Shown: positions 53,396 to 62,526 of the stretch, in pieces
How positions within the stretch are numbered: position 1 is the first letter of the stretch
Layout of the letters: each line of letters begins with the position of its first letter
Source: Gelidibacter maritimus
GTDB lineage: Bacteria > Bacteroidota > Bacteroidia > Flavobacteriales > Flavobacteriaceae
Direction: 5' to 3'
NCBI RefSeq assembly: GCF_014062315.1
Contig: NZ_JACGLT010000004.1
Location: 186,001-250,000, forward strand
DNA: 64,000 bases
Translations under genes and position numbers: made by a program
The notes under the pieces: generated by a model
What the model saw: the letters and a program-made list of their open reading frames with translations, nothing else
Databases searched by the model: none
What the model was told of the DNA's origin: nothing

Positions 53396-54283
53396 ATGAA
53401 GAAAATAATATATTATTTAGTGCTATGTAGTTTCAGTTTTGGGTTTTCCCAAGCTAATGTCACCACTTATACGTATGCCATAAAAGGTTTGGACACCTTA
53501 AAAATGGATGTTTACACACCAAAAAAAATGAAAACTAATGATTCCGTTCCGGTTTTATTGTGGATGCATGGTGGCGGATTTGTGGGTGGGAGTAGGAATA
53601 ATTCAAGTGAAGTGAAATTGGCTGAATTGGCTGCAGAGAAAGGGTATTTAGGTATTTCCATCTCCTATCGATTGACAAGAAAAGGCCAACCGACCGGGTT
53701 TGGATGTGATTGTCCTAGAGCTGATAAACTGCTGACTTTTAAATATGCAGCCATTGACTTTCTGGACGCTGCAAAATTTATTTATGAGAATAAGGATTTG
53801 TTGGGTGCAGATACGACTAAGATCATCGCCGGTGGGAGTAGTGCCGGGGCGGAAGGGATGCTCAACGCAGTATATATGCGTGAATATTTTATTGACAATT
53901 TAAAAAATTATGAGCATATCAATTTCGCTGGTGTTTTTTCTCTGGCAGGAGCCATGGTTAACGCTGATTACGTGTCTGCAGATAACGCGTTACCTTCAGT
54001 ATTTTTTCACGGGACAGCAGATAATTTAGTGCCTTTTGCGAGTGCGGCGCATCATCTTTGTAAATCAGAAAAGAAAGGCTATATCATATTGGATGGATCG
54101 TCAACCATTGTCGACAGATTGGTTGAATTGGAAATGCCCTACTATTTCTATAAAGTAATTGGCGGCAAACATGAACTGTCATCCATCCCGTTTGATCAAT
54201 TGGATGAGGTCTTTGCTTTTTTTGATCAAACTGTTTTTAGAAAAGAGATCATACAAACTGTAAGAATAATCAAGAAAATATGA
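53396..54283 (+). CDS. Secreted alpha/beta-hydrolase (carboxylesterase-like)
   Basis: This 295-residue protein has a signal peptide (YLVLCSFSFGFSQ). Esterase motifs are visible: oxyanion HGGG in LLWMHGGGFVGG (about residues 56-67), nucleophile Ser in AGGSSAGAEG (about 145-154), acid Asp in FFHGTADNLVP and catalytic His in GGKHELSS. Family members (BD-FAE/esterase-lipase type) remove ester groups, such as acetate or ferulate, from polysaccharides. Here it lies among remnants of a carbohydrate-use locus, so a carbohydrate esterase role is likely. The triad is complete and it appears functional. Confidence 0.87.
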   Translation: MKKIIYYLVLCSFSFGFSQANVTTYTYAIKGLDTLKMDVYTPKKMKTNDSVPVLLWMHGGGFVGGSRNNSSEVKLAELAAEKGYLGISISYRLTRKGQPTGFGCDCPRADKLLTFKYAAIDFLDAAKFIYENKDLLGADTTKIIAGGSSAGAEGMLNAVYMREYFIDNLKNYEHINFAGVFSLAGAMVNADYVSADNALPSVFFHGTADNLVPFASAAHHLCKSEKKGYIILDGSSTIVDRLVELEMPYYFYKVIGGKHELSSIPFDQLDEVFAFFDQTVFRKEIIQTVRIIKKI

Positions 54284-54310
54284 AAAAGTTAGGATGTTGA
54301 TTACTGATTC

Positions 54311-54661
54311 ATGATACTTTTCAATCGTGCATTACTAAACCATAAGTTACTGCCGAAACGCAACCACAACAAGAGACCAATAGGAAATGAAGCCAAACCT
54401 CAAACACCTTCCAATTTTAAAGTGGCCAGACAAAAGGATAGACGTAACGCCAATTTAACGTGGGATGCGGTCAAAGATGCCACGGGATATGTGATTTATT
54501 GGGGCATTGAAAAAGATAAATTGAATCTTAATGCCATGATGTATGATTATCCTGATTATGAATTGCGGGCACTGACCACCGATCAATCGTATTATTTACA
54601 AGTAGAAGCATTCAATGAAAACGGGATTTCTCAGCGAAGCGAGATTGTTTTTATAGAATAA
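54311..54661 (+). pseudogene. Fn3-like C-terminal fragment of a GH43-type enzyme
   Basis: The last 85 of 116 codons form a fibronectin-III-like domain: PSNFKVARQKDRRNANLTWDAV, then TGYVIYWGIEKDKLNLNAMMY and YYLQVEAFNENGISQRS. I recognise this pattern from the C-terminus of Bacteroidota GH43 beta-xylosidases or arabinofuranosidases. No signal peptide, no catalytic domain and a basic, low-quality N-terminus indicate a relic rather than a gene. It follows the esterase by 27 bases. Confidence 0.6.
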
Positions 54662-54843
54662 CCGCGACATCTGTAATGATGGTTGTTAGTTCTTATTAGA
54701 CGTTTTGATTTCCATTGCATTGTGTTTGTGCTTTGATATGGTTATATGGAAGAATTTTTAGGCAAACTAAAAACTTTTGCTTTATGGTTTGGAATTTGTA
54801 ATTTCAACTTATATTGGATCTCACACCATGCAAAACTTCAATT

Positions 54844-57648
54844 TTGAAAATTAAAACCGTCATTTTATATATTCAACTCCTGTTTTCATCAATTTTGGTT
54901 GCACAGGAGTTGCCGCCACTCACTATATATCAACCACAGCAATATGGAGCTGAAAACCAAAACTGGAGCGTATCCCAATCGGATGAACAGTATATTTATG
55001 TAGCTAATAATCAAGGACTTTTGGAGTTTAATGGAGCCGATTGGCAATTGTATCCTACGCCAAACCAATCGGTCTTACGTTCGGTAAAAGCTATTGGCGA
55101 CCTGATTTACACCGGGTTCTATATGAACTTTGGGTATTGGGAGCGCAACGAATTTGGCAGTTTGGATTACACCTCAATTTCTGATGAATCAGACGTGCCG
55201 TTGATAGAAGACGAGCAGTTCTGGAATATTTTGTCCTTGGATCATTTCGTTCTCTTTCAATCCTTGAATAGAATTTATATTTATGATTTAGAAAAGCGCA
55301 GTTTCAAAATAATAAATTCCCAAAGTACGATCACCAAAATTTTCAGTGTGGATGATATTATCTATTATCACGTTTATGGCGAAGGTATTTATAAAATTGA
55401 AAGTGGGCAATCCGTTCTATTGATTGATGATGCGATATTTTTAACAAATATTATTGTCAATATGTTCAATCTTCATGGCGATCTGTTGATTCAAACCCAA
55501 GAACAGGGGTTTTATAAGTGGAAAGATGGGCGCCTTTCTGACTGGGATATTTCTGCCAGAAATACGATTGAAAGCTTGAGTGTATATAACAGTATCCGAC
55601 TTCAAAATGGTGATTTTATATTAGGAACAATATCTAATGGAATGGTTTATTTAGACCAATCCGGTGCCATTGTATATACCATTGATCAGGCTGATGGGCT
55701 TTCAAATAATACCGTACTGGGGCTTTTTGAAGACAGCAATAATAATGTGTGGTTGGCTCTGGATAATGGAATCAATTGCCTCAACTTAAAATCGGCATTA
55801 AGTATCTATAATGATAAAAATGGCGATTTAGGAACGGTTTATACCTCTACACGTTTTGATGGAAACTTATATCTCGGTACAAATCAAGGACTTTTTTATA
55901 AAGCACTGGACTCCAATGATCGATTTAAATTTATTGAGGGCACTAAAGGACAGGTATGGAGTTTAAAAAGAATAGACCATACGCTTTTTTGTGGTCATAA
56001 CTTAGGAACTTTTGTCATTAAAGGAGATACCGCGAAATTGGTGGCGTCAATTCCTGGCACTTGGGATGTTCAGACATTTCTCGATGATGATAACCTGGTT
56101 ATACAAGGAAATTACAATGGACTCCATTTTCTACAGAAACAAAATGGACAGTGGTCTTATAAGAATAAGCTGGAAGGTTTTAATATATCATCCAAACATT
56201 TTGCTATAGTGGACGCTCATAAACTTTTGGTAAGTCATGAATACAAAGGTGTATTTGAAATTTCAACCAATGACGACTGGACCGAAATACTGTCGGTTGA
56301 GAAAGATACATCTGTAGAGAAAGGCTTCGGCTCAAGTTTGGTCACCTATATGGATAAGATTCTGTATGCTTATGAAAAAGGAGTTTTTGTTTATGACAAT
56401 CAAAAAGAAAAGTTTAAAAGGGATAGTTTGTTGAGTACTATTTTTCCATCAGGGGAGTACATCTCAGGTAAATTGATTTCCGATGGTCAGCACGATAAAT
56501 TATGGGGTTTTTCAGGTAAGAATATCTCGTACGTGTCGCCAGGGAAATTTAGTGAGAAGCCCGTTATAACAAGAATACCTTTACCAAAATCCTTGAGAAA
56601 CGATATGACTGGCTATGAGACCATCTCTTACTTATCAGAGGATAAGTATCTTTTTGGTACCTCTTCAGGATATATTATTTTAGATCTTAGAAAAATGGAT
56701 CTTAAATCCTACGATGTGGACATCACTGGCATAACCAATTATGCCATCAATGGCGATGCATTTTCTGTGGATATTACCAAACCATCTCGCTTTACCAATA
56801 ATGAAAATAATCTCGAGTTCCATTATAGTGTGGCTCAGTATAATAAGTATTTAGAGTCAGAATATCAGTACAAACTCATTGGTTATTATGACGAATGGAG
56901 TTCATGGTCTTCACAGCCTTCTGCATCTTTTAAAAACTTGCCTCATGGATCTTATGTGTTTAAGGCACGATCAAAGGTAGGAAATAACGTTTCCCATACC
57001 CAAGCTGTTTATCATTTTGAGATCGCCAAGCCTTGGTATCTTTCCAACATAATGGTAGCCGTTTACCTCTTGCTTCTTATCGTTTTAGCGGTTATGATCC
57101 ACTATCTATACAAACGGTATTATAAAAAGCAGAGGGAAAAGTTAATGTTGAAAAACAAACGTGACTTGGAATTAAAGGAACTTGAGGTAGAACAACAGTT
57201 GATGCAACTCAAAAACGAAAAGCTCAAACAGGACGTAGAAAATAAAAGTAGGGAACTGGCAATTTCTACAATGAGCCTTATTAAAAAGAATGAATTCTTA
57301 AGTCAGATTAAGGATGAATTGAAAAACACGGACAATTTAAAAAGTGTAAAGCCAGTTATCAAGATAATTGATAAAAACATCAACACTACAGACGACTGGA
57401 AATTCTTCCAAGAAGCCTTCAATAATGCGGACAAAGATTTCCTTAAAAAGGTGAAAAGCAAACACCCTAAACTAACACCAGACGATCTTAAACTCTGTGC
57501 CTATCTTAGGCTTAATCTTTCCTCAAAAGAAATTGCACCTTTATTGAACATTTCGCCTAGAAGCGTAGAAGTGAAACGATACCGTTTGCGTAAAAAGATG
57601 GAATTGCCACATGAAACCGGCTTAACAAATTACATCTTGGAATTGTAG
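54844..57648 (+). CDS. Beta-propeller/YYY-domain LuxR-type membrane regulator
   Basis: I chose the TTG at 54844, not the TTG at 54814, because it gives a clean signal peptide (MKIKTVILYIQLLFSSILVAQ). The protein is about 934 residues. It has Reg_prop-type propeller blades (about 35-600; NNVWLALDNGINCL), a triple-tyrosine (YYY) domain (about 640-735; EYQYKLIGYYDEWSSW), and a membrane segment (about 740-760). A coiled coil and a LuxR-like helix-turn-helix (LTPDDLKLCAYLRLNLSSKEIAPLL, RSVEVKRYRLRKKM) end it. It has no kinase domain. It probably senses a glycan product in the periplasm and activates the susC operon directly downstream. Confidence 0.88.
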   Translation: MKIKTVILYIQLLFSSILVAQELPPLTIYQPQQYGAENQNWSVSQSDEQYIYVANNQGLLEFNGADWQLYPTPNQSVLRSVKAIGDLIYTGFYMNFGYWERNEFGSLDYTSISDESDVPLIEDEQFWNILSLDHFVLFQSLNRIYIYDLEKRSFKIINSQSTITKIFSVDDIIYYHVYGEGIYKIESGQSVLLIDDAIFLTNIIVNMFNLHGDLLIQTQEQGFYKWKDGRLSDWDISARNTIESLSVYNSIRLQNGDFILGTISNGMVYLDQSGAIVYTIDQADGLSNNTVLGLFEDSNNNVWLALDNGINCLNLKSALSIYNDKNGDLGTVYTSTRFDGNLYLGTNQGLFYKALDSNDRFKFIEGTKGQVWSLKRIDHTLFCGHNLGTFVIKGDTAKLVASIPGTWDVQTFLDDDNLVIQGNYNGLHFLQKQNGQWSYKNKLEGFNISSKHFAIVDAHKLLVSHEYKGVFEISTNDDWTEILSVEKDTSVEKGFGSSLVTYMDKILYAYEKGVFVYDNQKEKFKRDSLLSTIFPSGEYISGKLISDGQHDKLWGFSGKNISYVSPGKFSEKPVITRIPLPKSLRNDMTGYETISYLSEDKYLFGTSSGYIILDLRKMDLKSYDVDITGITNYAINGDAFSVDITKPSRFTNNENNLEFHYSVAQYNKYLESEYQYKLIGYYDEWSSWSSQPSASFKNLPHGSYVFKARSKVGNNVSHTQAVYHFEIAKPWYLSNIMVAVYLLLLIVLAVMIHYLYKRYYKKQREKLMLKNKRDLELKELEVEQQLMQLKNEKLKQDVENKSRELAISTMSLIKKNEFLSQIKDELKNTDNLKSVKPVIKIIDKNINTTDDWKFFQEAFNNADKDFLKKVKSKHPKLTPDDLKLCAYLRLNLSSKEIAPLLNISPRSVEVKRYRLRKKMELPHETGLTNYILEL

Positions 57649-57837
57649 GTCTACTACATCTCTTTATTTCACCCATACATTACCACAACATCACCTTGTT
57701 TTGCAAAATCTATCTCGATGTAGTGTTAAATTAATTAACACCATTGAATAAGCGGTGCTATGGGGGTTGTTTTACATCTCGCATAAATAACATCTCAGTT
57801 TTAGGTGCTGTATATTCATTGTAGTGGTGAGATTTAA

Positions 57838-57866
57838 TTGTTTGACAATTGAATTGTATAAGTTTA
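57838..57866 (+). promoter_or_regulatory. Possible promoter of the susCD operon
   Basis: TTG (57838-57840), 18 bases, then TAAGTTTA (57859-57866) is one mismatch from TAnnTTTG, 20 bases before the SusC start. A weak -7 fits a promoter that needs an activator. Confidence 0.4.
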
Positions 57867-57885
57867 TGGAATAAAGTTTCAAACT

Positions 57886-60800
57886 ATGATAACAAAATTT
57901 CTCTCATTTTTAATTCTCCTATCTACAACCTTAGTATTTAGTCAATCGATTAATGTTAAAGGAACAGTAAAGGATTTTGAAAGCGGTCAACCTCTTATTG
58001 GAGTCAATGTCGTTGTTAAGAATACCACAAAGGGTGCTTCAACTGATTTTGATGGGAACTTCAGTATTGATGCGGTTGACATTAATTCTGTTTTAGTAGT
58101 CACCTATGTAGGCTATCAAAATCAGGAAGTAAAGGTTCTGAATGATCAGCCCTTGACCATTATTCTTAAAGAAGATGCGGAAGCACTCGATGAAATTGTG
58201 GTGATTGGGTACGGATCGCAACGAAGAGAACTCGTCACTGGTGCGTTTACCAGTTTGGATGCAGAAAGAATTTCAGAAAGCAATCCCACGCGTATTGAAG
58301 AAGCGCTTAAAGGAAATGCAGCTGGGGTTCAAGTGACCTCAAATTCCGGATCTCCAGGAGCATCTCTAAACATTAGAATTAGAGGGATCACTACTAACGG
58401 TGATAACTCGCCTCTAGTTATTGTGGACGGGGTCAATATCGGAACCGATTTGAGCATCATTGATCCTAATGATATTCAAACCATGGATATTATTAAGGAT
58501 GCGAGTTCTGCCATCTATGGGGTGCAAGGTGCCAACGGAGTTATTTTGATCACTACCAAAACAGGGAAAAAGGATCGAAAGACTAAATTCTCCTACAACT
58601 CCTATTATGCGATCCAAGAGGCTGAAAATCGCATTAATTTAATGAATAACTTAGAATATGCTTTGTTCCTTAATGAAACAGAAGCGGTTGATGGCAATGT
58701 GATTCCTTATCCGAATCTTCAAAACTTGACTACCAATACTGATTGGCAAGATCAATTATTTGAGTCGGCGCCAATGATCAGCCATAACTTGAGTGCCGTA
58801 GGCGGGTCAGAAACCACAACCTATGGATTCAGTGCCAGTTATTTTGCCCAGGACGGTATCATTGCGAGTGATAAATCCAACTATCAAAGATGGACGGTAA
58901 AAAATAATTTCGGAATCGATCTTACCGAAAAATTAAAACTAAACACCTTCTTACTTTATACCAATATCAGAAGTCAATCTATTCCGGAAGGCGGAAGAGG
59001 TTCAGCGCTTTATTATGCGTTGAATGCATCGCCGTTAACGCCTGTATATGATGGAACGGATGGCAGTGGCATTTCAAGAGGCTACTCCTATATAGGGACA
59101 GAGCAAGGCAGTGAAATTATCAACCCAATGGCATTGATCGATAATACCTACAACGAAGGACAGGCCGATCGTTTTACTGGAAAGGTGGAATTGGAGTGGA
59201 ATGTGTTTTCTGATTTAAAGGCGACAAGTCGTTTCAACTTCAATTATTCCAATTATGGTGGCCGATCGTTTTCGCCACTACAATATTATGGTCCTGGAAA
59301 AGTGGTCAATAACGTTAGTTTAGATCCTAACGATAGAACTGCTTTTGACCTAGACCGAAATAAGGATGGCACAAGAGATGCCTATGGTTCCGTGGCGGAA
59401 AATTCACAAAGATCGTTCGATTTTACTTGGGAGAATTTTGTGGATTATTCAAAATCTTTCGGTAAACATAATTTGAATGCCTTATTGGGAACGTCTATTA
59501 GAAGTGAAAAATATAAAGGTTTCTTTGGTTCTGGCCCATTAAATAGTGGTCCTGAAACTTGGGAAAACGCATTTCTAGGAAATTCACAGTCCATTATTCA
59601 GGTAGTAGATGGGGAAGTCACCCAAAATTTGGTGTCGGTATCCGACGGTAGAAATGAAGATCGCTGGTATTCCTTTTTTGGCCGTGTTCAATATGATTAT
59701 GATCACAAGTATCTGTTTTCTGCCATGATAAGAAGAGATGCTTCAACCAAATTTGGACCAAATAACAGAATAGGTAATTTCCCATCAGTCTCTGCAGGTT
59801 GGGTGCTTTCCAACGAAGATTTTTATAACGTGGAGGCCATCAACCGATTAAAGTTTAGAGGAAGCTGGGGTATTACCGGAAACGATAAAATTGGAAGCTA
59901 CAGATGGATCGGCCTCTTGCAAGGTAGAACCGGTGCGGCCAACTATCCGTTTGATGAATTATTAGCCAGAGGAAATGCTATTGGTTCTTTGGCCAACCCT
60001 GATTTGAAATGGGAAACCAATTATCAAACCAACGTTGGTGTGGACGTTTCCTTCTTTAATAGCAAATTGGATTTAACCGTGGATTACTACCGTAAAAAAA
60101 CGGTCGATTTGTTATTGGTTCCAGAAATCTCTGGAGTATTGGGCAGTTCAGCTCCTGGAAGTTCACCTCCAGTGGTCAATGCAGGAACCATTGAAAATAA
60201 GGGTATTGATTTAAGCTTGAATTTTAACCATCACTTCAATGACAACTTTAGAATGGGTCTTGGCTACAATTTGACCAGTATTAAAAACAAGGCTCTTGAA
60301 GTCAATAACTCGGCTGGATTTCTACCCGGCGGATTGCACAACTTGGCAAATAACACATCACGATTTCAAACCGGTTTGCCTATTGGCGTGTTCTACGGTC
60401 TTAAAACCGATGGGATTTTCCAAAATCAGGCAGAGATTGATGCGCATGCAGTACAGCCGAACGCACAACCAGGAGATTTGAGATATGTAGATGTGGATGG
60501 TGATGGCGTTATTGAATTTGGAAGTAATGACGATTTAACGATGATTGGAAACCCAATCCCAGATTACACTATGGGTTTCAATCTGAATTTAGACTTCTAC
60601 CAATTTGATTTTGGAACTTCATTGTATGCTTCTTTGGGTAACGATGTTGTACGAAGCTACGAGCGTTTCTTGACCTATAGCAACAAACCAGATTTGTATT
60701 TGGATCGTTGGACAGGGCCTGGAACTTCTAATTCTGTTCCGAGAGCTTCAAACACCGCTTCAAACAATCAGTTATTTTCCTCATTTTATGTGGAGGACGG

Positions 60801-61038
60801 TTCTTACTTAAGAATTCAAAATGTTCAATTGGGATATTCTATCAATCCTAAACTTTTACAGCGAACTAGAATTGATAAGTTTAGAGTGTATGTAGCGGTG
60901 AATAACCTTTACACATTTACTAAATATTCAGGCTATAACCCTGATGTTTCAAATTCCAGTCCTAATGGCGCTGGGGTAGATTTGGGACAATATCCAAATA
61001 CCAGAACATTTACAACAGGAATTAATGTTTCATTTTAA
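57886..61038 (+). CDS. SusC/RagA-type TonB-dependent receptor
   Basis: This 1050-residue protein has a signal peptide (FLILLSTTLVFSQ). A carboxypeptidase-regulatory-like domain follows (about 22-105; GTVKDFESGQPLIGVNVVV, YVGYQNQEV). The TonB plug domain (about 115-230) has the family signature SGSPGASLNIRIRG and PLVIVDGV. A 22-strand barrel ends NTRTFTTGINVSF. SusC proteins take oligosaccharides across the outer membrane with a SusD lid. The regulator upstream and SusD, ten bases downstream, mark the start of a polysaccharide utilisation locus. The substrate cannot be read from this protein. Confidence 0.95.
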   Translation: MITKFLSFLILLSTTLVFSQSINVKGTVKDFESGQPLIGVNVVVKNTTKGASTDFDGNFSIDAVDINSVLVVTYVGYQNQEVKVLNDQPLTIILKEDAEALDEIVVIGYGSQRRELVTGAFTSLDAERISESNPTRIEEALKGNAAGVQVTSNSGSPGASLNIRIRGITTNGDNSPLVIVDGVNIGTDLSIIDPNDIQTMDIIKDASSAIYGVQGANGVILITTKTGKKDRKTKFSYNSYYAIQEAENRINLMNNLEYALFLNETEAVDGNVIPYPNLQNLTTNTDWQDQLFESAPMISHNLSAVGGSETTTYGFSASYFAQDGIIASDKSNYQRWTVKNNFGIDLTEKLKLNTFLLYTNIRSQSIPEGGRGSALYYALNASPLTPVYDGTDGSGISRGYSYIGTEQGSEIINPMALIDNTYNEGQADRFTGKVELEWNVFSDLKATSRFNFNYSNYGGRSFSPLQYYGPGKVVNNVSLDPNDRTAFDLDRNKDGTRDAYGSVAENSQRSFDFTWENFVDYSKSFGKHNLNALLGTSIRSEKYKGFFGSGPLNSGPETWENAFLGNSQSIIQVVDGEVTQNLVSVSDGRNEDRWYSFFGRVQYDYDHKYLFSAMIRRDASTKFGPNNRIGNFPSVSAGWVLSNEDFYNVEAINRLKFRGSWGITGNDKIGSYRWIGLLQGRTGAANYPFDELLARGNAIGSLANPDLKWETNYQTNVGVDVSFFNSKLDLTVDYYRKKTVDLLLVPEISGVLGSSAPGSSPPVVNAGTIENKGIDLSLNFNHHFNDNFRMGLGYNLTSIKNKALEVNNSAGFLPGGLHNLANNTSRFQTGLPIGVFYGLKTDGIFQNQAEIDAHAVQPNAQPGDLRYVDVDGDGVIEFGSNDDLTMIGNPIPDYTMGFNLNLDFYQFDFGTSLYASLGNDVVRSYERFLTYSNKPDLYLDRWTGPGTSNSVPRASNTASNNQLFSSFYVEDGSYLRIQNVQLGYSINPKLLQRTRIDKFRVYVAVNNLYTFTKYSGYNPDVSNSSPNGAGVDLGQYPNTRTFTTGINVSF

Positions 61039-61048
61039 TTATATAAAC

Positions 61049-62515
61049 ATGAAAGGGAATTTAAAAAAAATATTGGCAATCGTACTCTTCACCACACTTT
61101 TGACCTGTGATGATTACTTGGAGATATTGCCAGAAGGTCAAGAAAACACCGAGAATTATTTTAATTCGAAATCTGACTATGAAGATGCGTTAATCGGTGT
61201 CTATGATTTGTTGGGAACCACCTATCTCAGTAATATTTTGGGAGAAATAGCTTCCGATAACAGCAATTGTGGAGGTGGCGATCAAACCGATGTTTTAGAT
61301 TGGCAGCAGATCGATGATATGATCCATACCGCGGACAACGGTGCTTTACGAAATGTTTTTCAGTGGATGTATGCCGGAATCAGTCGCGCCAATTATATCG
61401 TAGAATTTAAAGATAAAATGGATTTTCAGGGGAAAGAGCAATTGCTTGCCGAGAATTTATTTTTAAGATCGTATTTCTACTTTGAATTGGTGAAATTCTT
61501 TGGGGACGTTCCAATGTATTTGGACGGTAGAATTTCTTTGGAAGATTCTCAAGCTATCGATAGAACTCCAAAAGCAGAAGTGTATGCACAATTGGAAGCC
61601 GATTTAAAAACAGCAATTGAAAGCCTGCCTTGGGAACAAGCGCAGAATGGACGTGCTACTAGAGGAGCCGCATTAGCACTGTTGGGAAAAATATACCTCT
61701 ACCAAGAGAAATTCCAGGATGCCGCAACTACTTTAGATAAGGTCATTACTTCGGGGCAATACCAATTGGTTTCTGATTTTAGCACCATCTTTTTAAATTC
61801 CAACGAAAATAATATAGAGTCGGTTTTTGAAGTTCAGTATTTTGGTGGCCAAGGCGCCAGTTTTGATTGTTTTCAATGTGTGGAAGGTAATATTGCAGTT
61901 GGGTTTATGGGACCACGTTTTTTAAATGGCGACTTTTCACCTTATACCAGTGGGTTTAGTTTTAATCCTCCGACCGCTGAAATTTTCAACAGTTATTCTT
62001 CCGATGATGTCCGAAGAGATGCAACCATTTTAGATATGGAAGCTTTTGTAGCCGAAAGACCGGATGTGACTTTCAGTCAAGGAAACACCGATGATTACAC
62101 AGGCTATTATAATAAGAAATACATTCCTTACGCTGAGGCAAACTTGCCAGATGTGAATCTGACTCATAGTAATAATTACCGTTCCATCCGTTATTCTGAT
62201 GTTTTATTGATGGCAGCAGAAGCTTACAATAGAGGCGCCATTGATGATTCAAAAGCAAGAAATTACGTTAATCTAGTGCGAGAAAGAGCAGGACTGGAAG
62301 ATGTAACCTCTTCAGGCGGGAATCTTACACAGGACATTTATAGAGAAAGACGATTGGAATTGGCTGGAGAAGGACATCGGTTTTTTGATCAGGTAAGAAC
62401 TGGTCAGACCAGTACCATTAAAGGGTTTACACCAGGTAAACATGAATTGTTCCCAATTCCTCGAATTGAGATTGAATTGGCAGGAAATCGATGGACACAA
62501 AACCCAGGTTACTAA
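61049..62515 (+). CDS. SusD/RagB-type glycan-binding lipoprotein
   Basis: I chose the ATG at 61049; the ATG at 61025 lies within the end of susC. The protein is 488 residues with a lipoprotein signal (IVLFTTLLTC, Cys at about 19). The fold is SusD-like: an N-terminal SusD_3-like part (YLEILPEGQENTENYFNS), TPR-like helices (LLAENLFLRSYFYFELVKFFGDVP), then a RagB C-terminus (YRSIRYSDVLLMAAEAYNR, YRERRLELAGEGHRFFDQVR). It forms a lid on SusC and captures oligosaccharides at the cell surface. Confidence 0.95.
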   Translation: MKGNLKKILAIVLFTTLLTCDDYLEILPEGQENTENYFNSKSDYEDALIGVYDLLGTTYLSNILGEIASDNSNCGGGDQTDVLDWQQIDDMIHTADNGALRNVFQWMYAGISRANYIVEFKDKMDFQGKEQLLAENLFLRSYFYFELVKFFGDVPMYLDGRISLEDSQAIDRTPKAEVYAQLEADLKTAIESLPWEQAQNGRATRGAALALLGKIYLYQEKFQDAATTLDKVITSGQYQLVSDFSTIFLNSNENNIESVFEVQYFGGQGASFDCFQCVEGNIAVGFMGPRFLNGDFSPYTSGFSFNPPTAEIFNSYSSDDVRRDATILDMEAFVAERPDVTFSQGNTDDYTGYYNKKYIPYAEANLPDVNLTHSNNYRSIRYSDVLLMAAEAYNRGAIDDSKARNYVNLVRERAGLEDVTSSGGNLTQDIYRERRLELAGEGHRFFDQVRTGQTSTIKGFTPGKHELFPIPRIEIELAGNRWTQNPGY

Positions 62516-62526
62516 AATATAAGCAT

